A stretch of 54,515 nt of DNA from Streptomyces sp. SID10853 (GTDB taxonomy: Bacteria; Actinomycetota; Actinomycetes; Streptomycetales; Streptomycetaceae): assembly GCF_010548145.1 (NCBI RefSeq), contig NZ_JAAGLN010000015.1:1-54515 (forward strand), in the 5' to 3' direction. A program made the position numbers and the translations under genes. Under the pieces are notes generated by a model. It saw only the letters and a list, made by a program, of their open reading frames with translations. It was not told the DNA's origin and did not search any database. Shown here one piece after another: positions 8,885 through 18,066 of this stretch; within the stretch, counting starts at the first letter, position 1, and each line of letters opens with the position of its first letter.

Positions 8885-8921
8885 CACACCGCTGTCCGTC
8901 GGACGTAAGCCGCAACCGCGG

Positions 8922-9088
8922 CGCCGGGCAGCGATCGCCGAGTCCCCGTCAGGCGCGAGCCCGGGGAGCCGGGGACCCACGCAGTCCCTGGGGTGAATCG
9001 GGACCGCCCCGCCGGGGTGGGCCCGTAGGAGACCTTCCTGCTCCGAACCCGTCAGCTAACCCGGTAGGCGAGAGGGAAGGAAAGGATC
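8922..9088 (+). ncRNA. ydaO-yuaA type (c-di-AMP) riboswitch
   Basis: The leader of the M23 peptidase gene carries the conserved signature of ydaO-class riboswitches. The 5' part has the GATCGCCGAGTCCCCGTC region, followed by GGGGTGAATCGGGAC. The 3' part has TAGGAGACCTTCC, CCGAACCCGTCAGCTAACCC, then GGTAGGCGAGAGGGAAGGAAAGGA just before the start codon. In Streptomyces this class sits upstream of cell-wall hydrolase genes such as rpfA and lowers expression when c-di-AMP is high. The core ends within about 10 bp of the ATG at 9098, so it may also mask the ribosome-binding site. The exact 5' boundary is approximate. Confidence 0.9.
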
Positions 9089-9097
9089 CGCTTCTTC

Positions 9098-9871
9098 ATG
9101 GCGTTCAGCCGCCCCACCGGTAAGCACCGTGCCCCGAACCGTCCGGCCCGCAGGACCGCGGGCGTCGCCGGAGTCGTCACCCTCGCCACAGCCGGCGTCA
9201 TCGGCACCCTCGCCTCCCCGGCGATGGCCGACGGCGCGCAGGTCTCCACCGCACAGGAAGCCCGTCTCGACCGGACCATCCTCGTCGGTGACACCCTCGC
9301 CGACGAGATAGCCGCCCAGGCCACCGCACAGCAGCACGAGGCCGCCCACGCCGAGGCCGTCGCGAAAGCCAGGGCCGCCGCCGCCAAGGCGAAGGCCGAG
9401 CGGGAGCGCAAGGCCGAGGCGGCCAAGCAGCGCGCCGCCCGGGACGCCGCCCGCAAGCGTCTCAACGCCTTCGTGGCCCCGGTCGCCCACTCGTACGTCT
9501 CCACCGGCTACAAGACCGGCGGCAGTCTCTGGTCGTCCGGCAGCCACACCGGCATCGACTTCCACGCCGCCAGTGGCACCCCGGTCCACGCCGTCGGCGC
9601 TGGCACGGTCGTGGAGGCCGGCTGGGGCGGCGCGTACGGGAACAACATCGTCATCCGGATGCACGACGGCACGTACACGCAGTACGGCCACCTCTCGTCC
9701 ATCGGCGTCTCGGTCGGCCAGACCGTCACATCGGACCAGCGGATCGCGCTCTCCGGCGCCACCGGCAATGTCACGGGCCCGCACCTCCACTTCGAGGCCC
9801 GCACCGGCCCCGACTACGGCTCGGACATCGACCCCGTCGCGTATCTGCGCTCGCACGGCGTCCACGTCTGA
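9098..9871 (+). CDS. Secreted M23 family peptidoglycan endopeptidase
   Basis: A 257-residue protein with an N-terminal basic region and hydrophobic signal segment (residues 20-45, likely cleaved after SPAMA). An Ala/Lys/Glu/Arg-rich coiled coil spans about 65-122. A C-terminal LytM/M23 domain has zinc ligands H150 and D154 (HTGID) and the HLHFE motif with H231. M23 enzymes cut peptide cross-links in peptidoglycan; the coiled coil could be autoinhibitory or mediate activation. Expression is predicted to be controlled by the c-di-AMP riboswitch in its leader, linking wall remodelling to c-di-AMP level. Confidence 0.93.
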   Translation: MAFSRPTGKHRAPNRPARRTAGVAGVVTLATAGVIGTLASPAMADGAQVSTAQEARLDRTILVGDTLADEIAAQATAQQHEAAHAEAVAKARAAAAKAKAERERKAEAAKQRAARDAARKRLNAFVAPVAHSYVSTGYKTGGSLWSSGSHTGIDFHAASGTPVHAVGAGTVVEAGWGGAYGNNIVIRMHDGTYTQYGHLSSIGVSVGQTVTSDQRIALSGATGNVTGPHLHFEARTGPDYGSDIDPVAYLRSHGVHV

Positions 9872-10046
9872 CCCCGCTGTCCGCAGCGCCGCTGTCCCGC
9901 GTGCTGTGCTCGCGGCCGGTTTTTACCTGGCCAAAAGATATCCATGATTTACCGGGGGCCCTCCGGAATTCGGCTGCCCTGCCATAGAGTCGCCGCACAG
10001 GTGTGGACAGACCGCGATATGCGGGCGTCGATGCGGAGGTTCGGTC

Positions 10047-10724
10047 ATGCGCATTCCCGCGCATTCGGTATGCACGGCAATCCGTGACGACATCATCTCG
10101 GGGGTGTACGAGCGGGGCGGCCGGCTGACCGAAGAGGTGCTCGCGCGCCGTTACGGTGTCTCCCGTGTCCCGGTCCGTGAGGCCCTGCGGACCCTGGAGT
10201 CCGAGGGGTTCGTGGTCACCCGCCGCCATGCCGGGGCCTGTGTCGCCGAACCGACGGAGCGGGAGGCGGCCGACCTGCTGGAGATACGGATGCTGCTGGA
10301 GCCGATGGGTGCGGCGCGCGCCGCGCAGCGGCGGACCGAAGCGCATCTGAAGGTGCTCCGTGGCCTGGTCAGGCTGGGCCAGGAGCGGGCCAGGCGTGGT
10401 CAGGGCGAGGATCTGCGGTCGCTCGGCGGATGGTTCCACGAGACGCTCGCGCAGGCGTCGGGCAGCTCAGCGCTGACCACGCTGCTCGGTCAGCTGAGGC
10501 AGAAGATCAGCTGGATGTACGCCGTCGAACAGCCGGTCCTTCCGGTCGCGTCCTGGGCCGAGCACGGCTCGATCGTGGACGCGGTGGCGCGCGGCGACGC
10601 GGAGCGGGCCCGCGCCCTGACCGCGCTGCACGGTGAGCGTGCCACGGCGGCGCACCGGCTGCGGAGGCAGGGCCGCGTGAGCGATTCGCAACATGCTGTA
10701 AACATCGCGGGCATCAGCGATTAA
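10047..10724 (+). CDS. GntR-family (FadR/FCD subfamily) transcriptional regulator
   Basis: A 225-residue regulator. The N-terminal winged helix is at about residues 8-75, with LARRYGVSRVPVREALRTLESEGFV as recognition helix and wing. A C-terminal FCD-type all-helical ligand domain follows (LLEIRMLLEPMGAARAAQRR). GGAGG lies just upstream of the ATG at 10047. It lies between the M23 gene and the convergent HPr gene. FCD regulators usually sense small carboxylates; here the effector and targets are not evident. A possible -10 (TAGAGT) lies about 60 bp upstream. Confidence 0.88.
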   Translation: MRIPAHSVCTAIRDDIISGVYERGGRLTEEVLARRYGVSRVPVREALRTLESEGFVVTRRHAGACVAEPTEREAADLLEIRMLLEPMGAARAAQRRTEAHLKVLRGLVRLGQERARRGQGEDLRSLGGWFHETLAQASGSSALTTLLGQLRQKISWMYAVEQPVLPVASWAEHGSIVDAVARGDAERARALTALHGERATAAHRLRRQGRVSDSQHAVNIAGISD

Positions 10725-10835
10725 CACCGCTGCCGTATACAGAGAGGAAGCATTTTTGGTGCAGCCTTTCCGTGCGGCCCTGCGTGTCTTTTTATGTTCT
10801 GCTTTTCCGATTCCAGGAAAGACGGAAAACGAAGA

Positions 10836-10866
10836 GCCGCAGTGACCGAATTCGGATCACTGCGGC
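10836..10866. terminator. Bidirectional hairpin between gntR and ptsH
   Basis: A perfect 10-bp stem GCCGCAGTGA / TCACTGCGGC (10836-10845 and 10857-10866) lies between the convergent genes. On the minus strand it is followed by a T-rich stretch, which suits termination of the HPr transcript. Confidence 0.75.
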
Positions 10867-10923
10867 CCGGTGTACAGCAAGGGCCCGCTGCAGAGCAGGG
10901 GCGCTGTGTGCGGCGGGGATGCC

Positions 10924-11205
10924 TCAGACGGTCTCGGGGAGTTCGTCGAGCCCGTCGGCGACCAGCTTCGCCAGCCGGTCCAGAGCGGCGTCGGCGCCGT
11001 CCACGTCCGAGGTGAGCACGATCTCCTCGCCGCCCTCCACGCCCAGGCCGAGGACGGCGAGCATCGACGCCGCGTTCACCGGCTTGCTGCCGTTCTTCGC
11101 GATCGTCACCGGGACGCCGGAAGCCGTGCTGGCACGGACGAAGATGGAGGCCGGACGGGCGTGCAGGCCCTCGGTCCAGCCGACCTTGACGCGACGCTCA
11201 GCCAT
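10924..11205 (-). CDS. ptsH: HPr phosphocarrier protein of the PTS
   Basis: A 93-residue HPr. The phospho-accepting histidine is H15 in GLHARPAS, and the regulatory-site region NAASMLAVLGLG contains S47. The ATG complementary to 11203-11205 (MAERRVKVGW) fits the family length; the upstream extension does not. HPr passes phosphate from Enzyme I to sugar-specific EIIA domains in the cytoplasm. No other PTS gene is nearby. It is divergent from the acetyltransferase gene at 11334 with a 128-bp promoter region between them. Confidence 0.95.
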   Translation of the reverse strand: MAERRVKVGWTEGLHARPASIFVRASTASGVPVTIAKNGSKPVNAASMLAVLGLGVEGGEEIVLTSDVDGADAALDRLAKLVADGLDELPETV

Positions 11206-11333
11206 GGTGTTGCCCTTCGAGTTCTGCGACTGTTGTCTAGACCATTCTTGCATGCGTGGGGCGCGTGGTGAGGGCGCTGCCGGATCCCACACTGCACCGC
11301 CCGCCGTACCACCGCGACCCGTACGCTTTCAGC

Positions 11334-14300
11334 ATGCAGCCCCCGCTGGAGGAGAACCGACACCAGGAGTACCCGGCCCACTGGGAAGCGGATGTGGTGC
11401 TGCGGGACGGTGGTACCGCGCGGATCCGGCCGATCACCACCGAGGACGCCGACCGGCTGGTCAGCTTCTACGAGCTGGTCTCGCCCGAGTCGAAGTACTA
11501 CCGCTTCTTCGCTCCGTACCCCCGGCTCTCCGCCAAGGACGTCCACCGCTTCACCCATCACGACTACGTCGACCGGGTGGGTCTCGCCGCGACCGTCAAC
11601 GGCGAGTTCATCGCGACCGTCCGCTACGACCGGATCGGCGCCCACGAGGCCGAGGTCGCCTTCCTCGTCCAGGACGCCCACCAGGGGCGGGGTGTGGCCT
11701 CCGCGCTGCTCGAACATATCGCCGCGGTCGCCAGGGAGCGCGAGGTCAGCCGCTTCGTCGCCGAAGTCCTGCCCGCCAACAACAAAATGATCAAGGTCTT
11801 CACGGACGCCGGCTACGAGCAGAAGCGCAGCTTCGAGGACGGCTCGGTCCACCTCACCTTCGACCTGGAACCCACCGAGGCGTCCCTCGCCGTCCAGCGC
11901 GCCCGCGAACAGCGAGCTGAGGCGCGGTCGGTGCAGCGACTCCTTTCGCCCCGTTCCGTCGCCGTCGTCGGAGTGGGGCGCGCACCCGGCGGGGTCGGGC
12001 GCGCCGTCCTGCGCAATCTGCACGGCTCCGGTTTCACCGGGCGCACCTACGCGGTGAACCGCGCCTTCCCCGACAGCCTCACCGAAGTGGACGGCGCCCC
12101 GGCCCACCGCTCGGTGGCGTCCGTCGCCGCCACCGGGGACGCGGTCGACCTGGTGGTCGTCGCCGTCCCGGCCGCCCAGGTGTCCGACGTGGTCGACGAC
12201 TGCGGGGCGAGCGGGGTGCAGGGGCTCGTCGTGATCTCCGCCGGTTACGCGGAGAGCGGGCCCGAAGGACTGCTGCGCCAGCGCCAACTGCTGCGCCGCG
12301 CCCGTTCGTACGGCATGCGCGTCATCGGGCCGAACGCCTTCGGCCTCATCAACACCGCGGAAGCCGTCCGGCTGAACGCCTCGCTGGCCCCCGAGTCCCC
12401 GGCACGGGGCCGGATCGGCCTCTTCACCCAGTCCGGTGCGATCGGCATCGCCCTGCTCTCCGCGCTGCACCGGCGCGGCGCCGGGCTCTCCTCCTTCATC
12501 TCGGCCGGCAACCGCGCCGATCTGTCGGGCAACGACTTCCTCCAGTACTGGCACGACGACCCGGACACCGACGTCGCCCTGCTCTACCTCGAATCGATCG
12601 GCAATCCCCGCAAGTTCACCCGTCTCGCCCGGCGTACCGCGGCGGTGAAGCCGGTCGTGGTCGTCAAGGGCGCCCGGCACAGCGGTAGCGCCCCACCCGG
12701 CCACGCGGTCCCGGTCACGCGTGTCCCGGACGCCACCGTCTCGGCGCTGCTGCGGCAGGCCGGGGTGGTCAGGGTCGACACCGTCACCGAACTCGTCGAC
12801 GCAGGTCTGCTGCTCGCGGACCAGCCGCTGCCCGCAGGACCGCGCGTCGCGATCCTCGGCAACTCCGAGTCGCTCGGCCTGCTCACCTACGACGCCTGCC
12901 TCACCGAGCGGCTGCGCCCGCTGTCGCCCGTCGACCTGACGACCGACGCGACCCCGAGGGACTTTCGCGACGCGCTCGGCCGGGCCCTTGCGGACGACGG
13001 CTGCGACGCGGTGCTGGTCACGGCCATCCCCTGGGTGGGCGAGAACGGCGTGACCGAGTCGGGCGACGGCGAGGTGCTGGCCGCTGCCCTGCGCGAGGCG
13101 GCAGCAGGCGCCCCCGCCAAGCCGGTCGCCGTGGTGCATCTGGAGATCGGCGGCCTCGCCGAGGCGCTGGCCGAAGCCAGCGGCACGGTGCGCCCGCGCG
13201 GCACGGCCACGGCGGCCCCGGACAGCGACGGGGGAGAGGCACCGTTCGCACCGGCGGCTGACACGGACACGGACACCGGCACCGGCACCGCCCATGCGGC
13301 TGATACGGACACAGGCACGGGCACCGGCACCACCCACGCGGCTGACACGGACACAGGCACGGACGACACAGGCACGGGCGCCGGCAACGGCACCGGCACC
13401 GGCACCGGCACCGCCCATGCGGCTGACACCGGCACCGACCCCATCAGCACCGCCGCCCCGTCCGAGGACACCGTGCCCCCGCCCCTCCGTACCCGTGGCA
13501 TCCCCGCCTACCCGGCCGCCGAGCGGGCCGTCCGCGCGCTCGCCCAGGCCGTCCGGTACGCGCAGTGGCGCCGTGAGTCCGCCGAGCCCGGCCGGGTCCC
13601 CGAGTACGACGACATCGACGAGAACGCCGCCGCCACCCGGATCGAGGAACTGCTCGCCACCGCCCGCGTCGACGTCACACGCGGCCTCGCACTTCCGTCC
13701 GACGACGCCTGTGAACTCCTCGGTCTGTACGGCATCCGCGTCCTGCCCGCCCAGCCCGCCCCGGACGCGGACACCGCCGTCGCGGCGGCCGGGCGTCTCG
13801 GCTACCCCGTCGCGCTCAAGGCCACGGCCCCCCACCTCCGCCACCGCCCCGACCTCGGCGGTGTGCGCCTCGACATCGGAACCGAGGCGGGGCTGCGCCG
13901 CGCCTACGCGGAACTCTCCGGTGACCTCGGCAGCCCGGCCGAGGTCCGGCCCGTGGTGCAGGCGATGGTGGGGCGCGGCGTCGACACCGTCGTACGGTCC
14001 GCGATCGACCCCGCCGTCGGGGCCGTCCTCTCCTTCGGCCTGGCCGGGGCGCCGTCCGAGCTGCTCGGTGACACCGCCCACCGCCTCGTCCCGGCCACCG
14101 ACCGGGACGCCGCAGGGCTCATCAGGAGCATCAGGACCGCCCCCCTCCTGTTCGGCTGGCGTGGCTCGGCACCCGTCGACACCGCGGCTCTCGAAGAGCT
14201 GCTGCTGCGGGTGTCGCGGCTGGTGGACGACCACCCCGAAGTGGTGTCCGTCGCTCTCGAACCGGTGGTGGTCGGGCAGAGCGGGCTCTCGGTGCTCGGC

Positions 14301-14369
14301 GCCGCGGTACGGCTCGCCCCCGCGAACGCGCTCGGCGACCTCGGCCCGCGCCGCCTCCCCAGCTACTGA
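11334..14369 (+). CDS. PatA-like GNAT / acyl-CoA synthetase (NDP-forming) protein acetyltransferase
   Basis: A 1011-residue multidomain protein. The N-terminal GNAT domain spans about residues 15-185, with the acetyl-CoA loop VQDAHQGRGVA. A CoA-binding Rossmann domain (RLLSPRSVAVVGVGRAPGG, about 200-330) and a succinyl-CoA-ligase-like domain follow, and an ATP-grasp-like domain ends the protein (about 790-1011). The GNAT-first order matches Streptomyces lividans PatA, which acetylates acyl-CoA synthetases; enterobacterial Pat has the reverse order. Residues 642-704 are a Thr/Asp/Gly/Ala repeat linker encoded by 42-bp minisatellite units. Start ATG 11334 is preferred because it begins just before the conserved GNAT fold. 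Targets here are inferred. Confidence 0.88.
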   Translation: MQPPLEENRHQEYPAHWEADVVLRDGGTARIRPITTEDADRLVSFYELVSPESKYYRFFAPYPRLSAKDVHRFTHHDYVDRVGLAATVNGEFIATVRYDRIGAHEAEVAFLVQDAHQGRGVASALLEHIAAVAREREVSRFVAEVLPANNKMIKVFTDAGYEQKRSFEDGSVHLTFDLEPTEASLAVQRAREQRAEARSVQRLLSPRSVAVVGVGRAPGGVGRAVLRNLHGSGFTGRTYAVNRAFPDSLTEVDGAPAHRSVASVAATGDAVDLVVVAVPAAQVSDVVDDCGASGVQGLVVISAGYAESGPEGLLRQRQLLRRARSYGMRVIGPNAFGLINTAEAVRLNASLAPESPARGRIGLFTQSGAIGIALLSALHRRGAGLSSFISAGNRADLSGNDFLQYWHDDPDTDVALLYLESIGNPRKFTRLARRTAAVKPVVVVKGARHSGSAPPGHAVPVTRVPDATVSALLRQAGVVRVDTVTELVDAGLLLADQPLPAGPRVAILGNSESLGLLTYDACLTERLRPLSPVDLTTDATPRDFRDALGRALADDGCDAVLVTAIPWVGENGVTESGDGEVLAAALREAAAGAPAKPVAVVHLEIGGLAEALAEASGTVRPRGTATAAPDSDGGEAPFAPAADTDTDTGTGTAHAADTDTGTGTGTTHAADTDTGTDDTGTGAGNGTGTGTGTAHAADTGTDPISTAAPSEDTVPPPLRTRGIPAYPAAERAVRALAQAVRYAQWRRESAEPGRVPEYDDIDENAAATRIEELLATARVDVTRGLALPSDDACELLGLYGIRVLPAQPAPDADTAVAAAGRLGYPVALKATAPHLRHRPDLGGVRLDIGTEAGLRRAYAELSGDLGSPAEVRPVVQAMVGRGVDTVVRSAIDPAVGAVLSFGLAGAPSELLGDTAHRLVPATDRDAAGLIRSIRTAPLLFGWRGSAPVDTAALEELLLRVSRLVDDHPEVVSVALEPVVVGQSGLSVLGAAVRLAPANALGDLGPRRLPSY
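13257..13445 (+). repeat. Coding minisatellite, 42-bp units, inside the acetyltransferase gene
   Basis: Two units of exactly 42 bp (13257-13298 and 13299-13340) encode ADTDTDTGTGTAHA and ADTDTGTGTGTTHA. They are followed by a longer expanded copy and a truncated ADTGTD copy. All copies stay in frame, so length can change without breaking the protein. Confidence 0.85.
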
Positions 14370-14448
14370 GGCGGCCCGCGGCCGGGCCCCGTGCGGGCGC
14401 TGCTCCGGCGGCCTCTCGCCCCGCAGCCGTCGGTCTAAGATGGAGCCC

Positions 14449-15036
14449 ATGGCGAAGACCGGTACAACGACCCAGGGGCTCCGCGCGGCGATCGAGCGCA
14501 GCGGCTACTACCCGGCCCTCGTGGCCGAGGCGGTGGAGGCCGCTGTCGGCGGCGAACCGGTTTCTTCGTACCTGGTGCATCAAGAGACCACGTTCGATTC
14601 CAACGAGGTCCGCCGCCATGTCACGGTCCTCGTCCTGACGGGCAACCGTTTCATCGTCAGCCACACCGACGAGCAGGCCGCCGACGGCAGCTCTCCGACG
14701 CCGTTCGCCACCACGTCGACCGAGTCGGTGAAGCTGGGCCGGATCTCCTCCGTGGTGCTCAGCCGGGTCGTGGCGAACCCGGAGAAGTACGTTCCCGGCA
14801 CCCTGCCCCGCGAGGTCGTCCTGACCATCGGCTGGGGCGCGGTCGCCCGGCTCGACCTGGAGCCCGCGGCCTGCGGCGACCCCAACTGCGAGGCGGACCA
14901 CGGCTATACGGGCAGCTCGACCGCCGACGACCTGAGCCTGCGTGTGAGCGAGGCGGGCGACGGCCCGGACACCGTCCGCCAGACCCTCGCCTTCTCGCAG
15001 GCGCTCTCCGAGGCGACCGCGGCGGCCGGCCGCTGA
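14449..15036 (+). CDS. DUF5998 family phosphodiesterase-associated protein
   Basis: A 195-residue actinobacterial conserved protein, start ATG 14449. It shows no signal peptide or membrane segment. A beta-rich central part (VTVLVLTGNRFIVSHTDEQ, VVLTIGWGAVARLDLEP) precedes a CGDPNCEADHGY segment whose two cysteines and histidine could bind metal. Its stop and the next ATG share one base (TGATG), so it is translationally coupled to the downstream phosphodiesterase-like enzyme. No biochemical function is known to me; co-function with the neighbour is inference. Confidence 0.75.
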   Translation: MAKTGTTTQGLRAAIERSGYYPALVAEAVEAAVGGEPVSSYLVHQETTFDSNEVRRHVTVLVLTGNRFIVSHTDEQAADGSSPTPFATTSTESVKLGRISSVVLSRVVANPEKYVPGTLPREVVLTIGWGAVARLDLEPAACGDPNCEADHGYTGSSTADDLSLRVSEAGDGPDTVRQTLAFSQALSEATAAAGR

Positions 15037-16232
15037 TGGCTCTGCCCGACTGGCCGTACGAGGACGACACCGCCCCGCTCGCCCTCTCCAGCGCCCCGGT
15101 GCCGGAGTACGGCTCCGGTTCGCTCGCCGACCTGCTGCCGACGCTCGCCGCCGGGCTGGGAGTCCCCGGCTGCACCTCCGCGATCCCGGAACTGGCGCCC
15201 GCCGACCGGAATTGCGTCTTCCTGATCGACGGCCTCGGCTGGGAGCAGATCCGCGCCCACCCCGAGGAGGCCCCGTACCTCCACTCGCTGCTGGCGACCT
15301 CGCGCGGCGGCACCGGCCGTCCGCTCACCGCCGGCTTCCCCGCCACCACGGCGACCTCGCTCGCCTCGGTCGGCACCGGACTGCCGCCCGGCGCACACGG
15401 CCTCACCGGGTACACCACCCGGAACCCGGAGACCGGCGAGCTGATGAACCAGCTGCGCTGGCGCCCCTGGACCGACCCGCACATCTGGCAGCCGTACCCC
15501 ACGGTCTTCCAGCTCGCCGACGCGGCGGGCGTGCACACCGCGCAGGTCTCGTCGCCGGACTTCCAGAACACCCCGCTCACCAAGATCGCGCTCAGCGGCG
15601 GCACCTTCCGCGGCAAACTCACCGGTGAGGACCGGATGGATCTGGCCGCCGCCCAACTGGGCGCAGCCGACCGTTCGTTGATCTACACGTACTACAGCGA
15701 GGTGGACGGCAAGGGCCACCGCTTCGGTATGGAATCGGACGCCTGGCGCGGCCAGTTGATGTACGTCGACCGGCTCGTCCAGCGCCTCGCCGAGCAGCTC
15801 CCGCCCCGGTCGGCGCTGTATGTCACCGCGGACCACGGCATGATCGACATCCCCTTCGACGAGGAGTCGCGCATCGACTTCGACGAGGACTGGGAACTGG
15901 GCGCGGGCGTCGCCCTGCTGGGCGGCGAAGGCAGAGCCCGGCACGTCTACGCGGTACCAGGCGCGCAGAGCGATGTGCTGGCCGTCTGGCGCGAGGTGCT
16001 CGGCGAGCAGTTCTGGGTCGCGAGCCGCGACGAGGCCATCGCCGCGGGCTGGTTCGGCCCGGCGGTCGACGAGCGGGTGTACGGCCGGATCGGCGATGTC
16101 GTCGCCGCGGCCCACGCCGACGTGGTGATCACCGCGTCCCGCCGTGAGCCCCACGAATCGGCGATGGTCGGCATGCACGGCTCGATGACCCCCGCGGAGC
16201 AACTGGTCCCGCTGCTCGAAGTACGCTCGTAA
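15036..16232 (+). CDS. Alkaline phosphatase superfamily nucleotide pyrophosphatase/phosphodiesterase
   Basis: A 398-residue cytoplasmic protein of the NPP/alkaline phosphatase superfamily. Visible metal and nucleophile motifs are FLIDGLGWE (metal Asp), FPATTATS (catalytic Thr), YYSEVDGKGHRFG (Asp and His) and VTADHGMID (Asp-His), with a late MVGMHGS histidine. These match two-zinc phosphodiesterases that act on nucleotide or sugar-nucleotide phosphodiester bonds. The substrate is not identifiable. It is coupled to the preceding DUF5998 gene, and tdk follows 70 bp downstream. Confidence 0.85.
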   Translation: MALPDWPYEDDTAPLALSSAPVPEYGSGSLADLLPTLAAGLGVPGCTSAIPELAPADRNCVFLIDGLGWEQIRAHPEEAPYLHSLLATSRGGTGRPLTAGFPATTATSLASVGTGLPPGAHGLTGYTTRNPETGELMNQLRWRPWTDPHIWQPYPTVFQLADAAGVHTAQVSSPDFQNTPLTKIALSGGTFRGKLTGEDRMDLAAAQLGAADRSLIYTYYSEVDGKGHRFGMESDAWRGQLMYVDRLVQRLAEQLPPRSALYVTADHGMIDIPFDEESRIDFDEDWELGAGVALLGGEGRARHVYAVPGAQSDVLAVWREVLGEQFWVASRDEAIAAGWFGPAVDERVYGRIGDVVAAAHADVVITASRREPHESAMVGMHGSMTPAEQLVPLLEVRS

Positions 16233-16302
16233 CCGCGCCCGGCGCGTTCCCCCGCGCCGCGGACCCGAACTCTCCGCAGACCCGAAAGGCCCGCGACCTC
16301 TC

Positions 16303-16953
16303 ATGCCCGAGCTGGTTTTCTTCTCCGGAACGATGGACTGCGGGAAGAGCACACTGGCGCTCCAGATCGGGCACAACCGCTCCGCGCGCGGTCTGCAGGG
16401 CGTGATCTTCACCCGCGACGACCGCGCCGGCCAGGGCAAACTCTCCTCCCGCCTCGGCCTGGTGACCGACGCGGTCGAGGCGGCGCCCGGGATGGACCTC
16501 TACGCCTATCTGGTGGGCCTGATGTCGCAGGGTGGCAGAGTCGACCATGTCATCGTGGACGAGGCGCAGTTCCTCGCGCCCGAGCAGATCGACCAGCTGG
16601 CCCGTGTCGTGGACGACCTGAACCTGGACGTCTTCGCCTTCGGCATCAAGACCGACTTCCGCACCAAGCTCTTCCCCGGCTCACAGCGGCTGATCGAACT
16701 CGCGGACCGCATCGAGTCCCTCCAGGTCGAGGCGATGTGCTGGTGCGGCGCCCGGGCCACCCACAACGCCCGTACGGTGGGCGGGGAGATGGTCGTGGAG
16801 GGCGAGCAGGTCGTCGTGGGCGACGTCGACCGCTCTGCCGAGGACGTCGGTTACGAGGTCCTCTGCCGGCAGCATCACCGTCGGCGCATGACGAGCGGCG
16901 CCGTGAGGGCCGCGGCGCTCTCTCCCGACGTGCTGCCGTCCAACCCGGCCTGA
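16303..16953 (+). CDS. tdk: Thymidine kinase (type II)
   Basis: A 216-residue kinase that phosphorylates thymidine to dTMP with ATP (pyrimidine salvage, cytoplasm). The P-loop GTMDCGKST is at residues 9-17. The DEAQF magnesium/catalytic segment is at about 86-90, followed by FGIKTDFR. A zinc site is suggested by CWCGARATHNAR and the late CRQHHRRR. Length fits bacterial TK1-like enzymes, slightly extended at the C-terminus. It may be cotranscribed with the two genes upstream. Confidence 0.94.
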   Translation: MPELVFFSGTMDCGKSTLALQIGHNRSARGLQGVIFTRDDRAGQGKLSSRLGLVTDAVEAAPGMDLYAYLVGLMSQGGRVDHVIVDEAQFLAPEQIDQLARVVDDLNLDVFAFGIKTDFRTKLFPGSQRLIELADRIESLQVEAMCWCGARATHNARTVGGEMVVEGEQVVVGDVDRSAEDVGYEVLCRQHHRRRMTSGAVRAAALSPDVLPSNPA

Positions 16954-17087
16954 TCGGGCGCCTCCCCACGCCGGGCAGAGCTTTCCCCGCCGGCCGGATC
17001 CGTGGCCGCGAGGCGCCCGCCGGCGACGCTGACGCACCGTCCGCGATGTGACCGCCCCGCCTCAGGCGCCCGAGGCCCGCAGGGATG

Positions 17088-17861
17088 TCAGCGCTCCGTC
17101 CTGACGACGGTGAAGACCGCACCCTCCGGGTCGGCCACCGTGGCCAGCCGCCCCGTCTCGCCCTGGCGCGGCGGCCGGAGCATCTGCCCGCCCAGCTCGG
17201 TCACCCGGTGCACGGCCGCGTCGACGTCCGCCACCTCGAAGTACGTCATCCAGTGCGCGCCCCTGTCGCGGGGCAGCGCCTGACCGACCCCGTGCAGCGA
17301 GGCCACGGCCCGCCCCTCCAGATACAGCGTCAGATAGTCGAAGTCGGCCGAGACGACCGCCTCCGTCTCGTAGCCGAACACCGCCCCGTAGAACTTGCCG
17401 ACCGACCCGGTCTCCCGGGTCACCAGCTCGTTCCACACCGGCGTTCCGGGCGCGCCGTACTCGGCGGTGCCCAGATGGGCCGCCGCCTGCCAGATACCGA
17501 AGACCGCGCCGTCCGGGTCCGACCCTATGGCCAGCCGGCCCGCCTCTCCCGCGTCGAGCGGGCCCACCCCGACCGTCCCGCCGCAGTGCCTGACGGCCTC
17601 CGCTGTCGCGTCGACGTCGTCGGAGGCCAGATACGTCGTCCAGCCGATCGGCAGATGCCGGTCCGGGGGCATCTGCCCGATCCCCGCGACCTCACGGCCG
17701 CCCAGCAGCGCTCGTACGTAGGGGCCCAGCTGCTCGGGACCCGGCCGGAACTCCCAGCCGAACAGGTCGCCGTAGAACTCCTGGGTCTCCGACAGGCCGT
17801 GCACCATCAGACTCACCCAGCAAGGGGTTCCGGGCCTGCGCCGCGAGGCTGCCTCGGTCAT
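17088..17861 (-). CDS. Two-domain VOC/glyoxalase superfamily protein
   Basis: A 257-residue protein made of two tandem VOC modules. The first starts PCWVSLMVHGLSETQEFYGDLFGWEF, the second PVWNELVTRETGSVGKFYGAVFGYE. Each closes with a DPDGAVFGIW / DPEGAVFTVV strand. VOC proteins are metal-dependent enzymes or resistance/binding proteins, so the reaction cannot be assigned. Start ATG complementary to 17859-17861 has GGAGAGAG upstream. It is divergent from the sulfurtransferase gene across 205 bp. No signal peptide is seen. Confidence 0.85.
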   Translation of the reverse strand: MTEAASRRRPGTPCWVSLMVHGLSETQEFYGDLFGWEFRPGPEQLGPYVRALLGGREVAGIGQMPPDRHLPIGWTTYLASDDVDATAEAVRHCGGTVGVGPLDAGEAGRLAIGSDPDGAVFGIWQAAAHLGTAEYGAPGTPVWNELVTRETGSVGKFYGAVFGYETEAVVSADFDYLTLYLEGRAVASLHGVGQALPRDRGAHWMTYFEVADVDAAVHRVTELGGQMLRPPRQGETGRLATVADPEGAVFTVVRTER

Positions 17862-18066
17862 TTTCGCTCTCTCCTCGGACCATCGGTGGTGGCCGTGCGG
17901 GGGTCGGTGTGCCGCCCCCCGCCCAGATGCTTCCACCACCTGCCGCGCGGCGCGCCCCGGCCGCGCCGCATTTTGCATGTTCCAGCAGGAGGATGCCGGT
18001 TTTGGCACTCCTCGTCCTTTTCTACGGCGTTACGTGCGGGCCGGACTCTGGGCGAGGATGGCAGTC

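Noticed and set aside
11106..14450. 1114-codon minus-strand frame opposite the acetyltransferase gene
   Set aside because: High-GC third-position bias keeps the opposite strand open. The translation resembles no protein, and the plus strand encodes clear GNAT and ligase domains.
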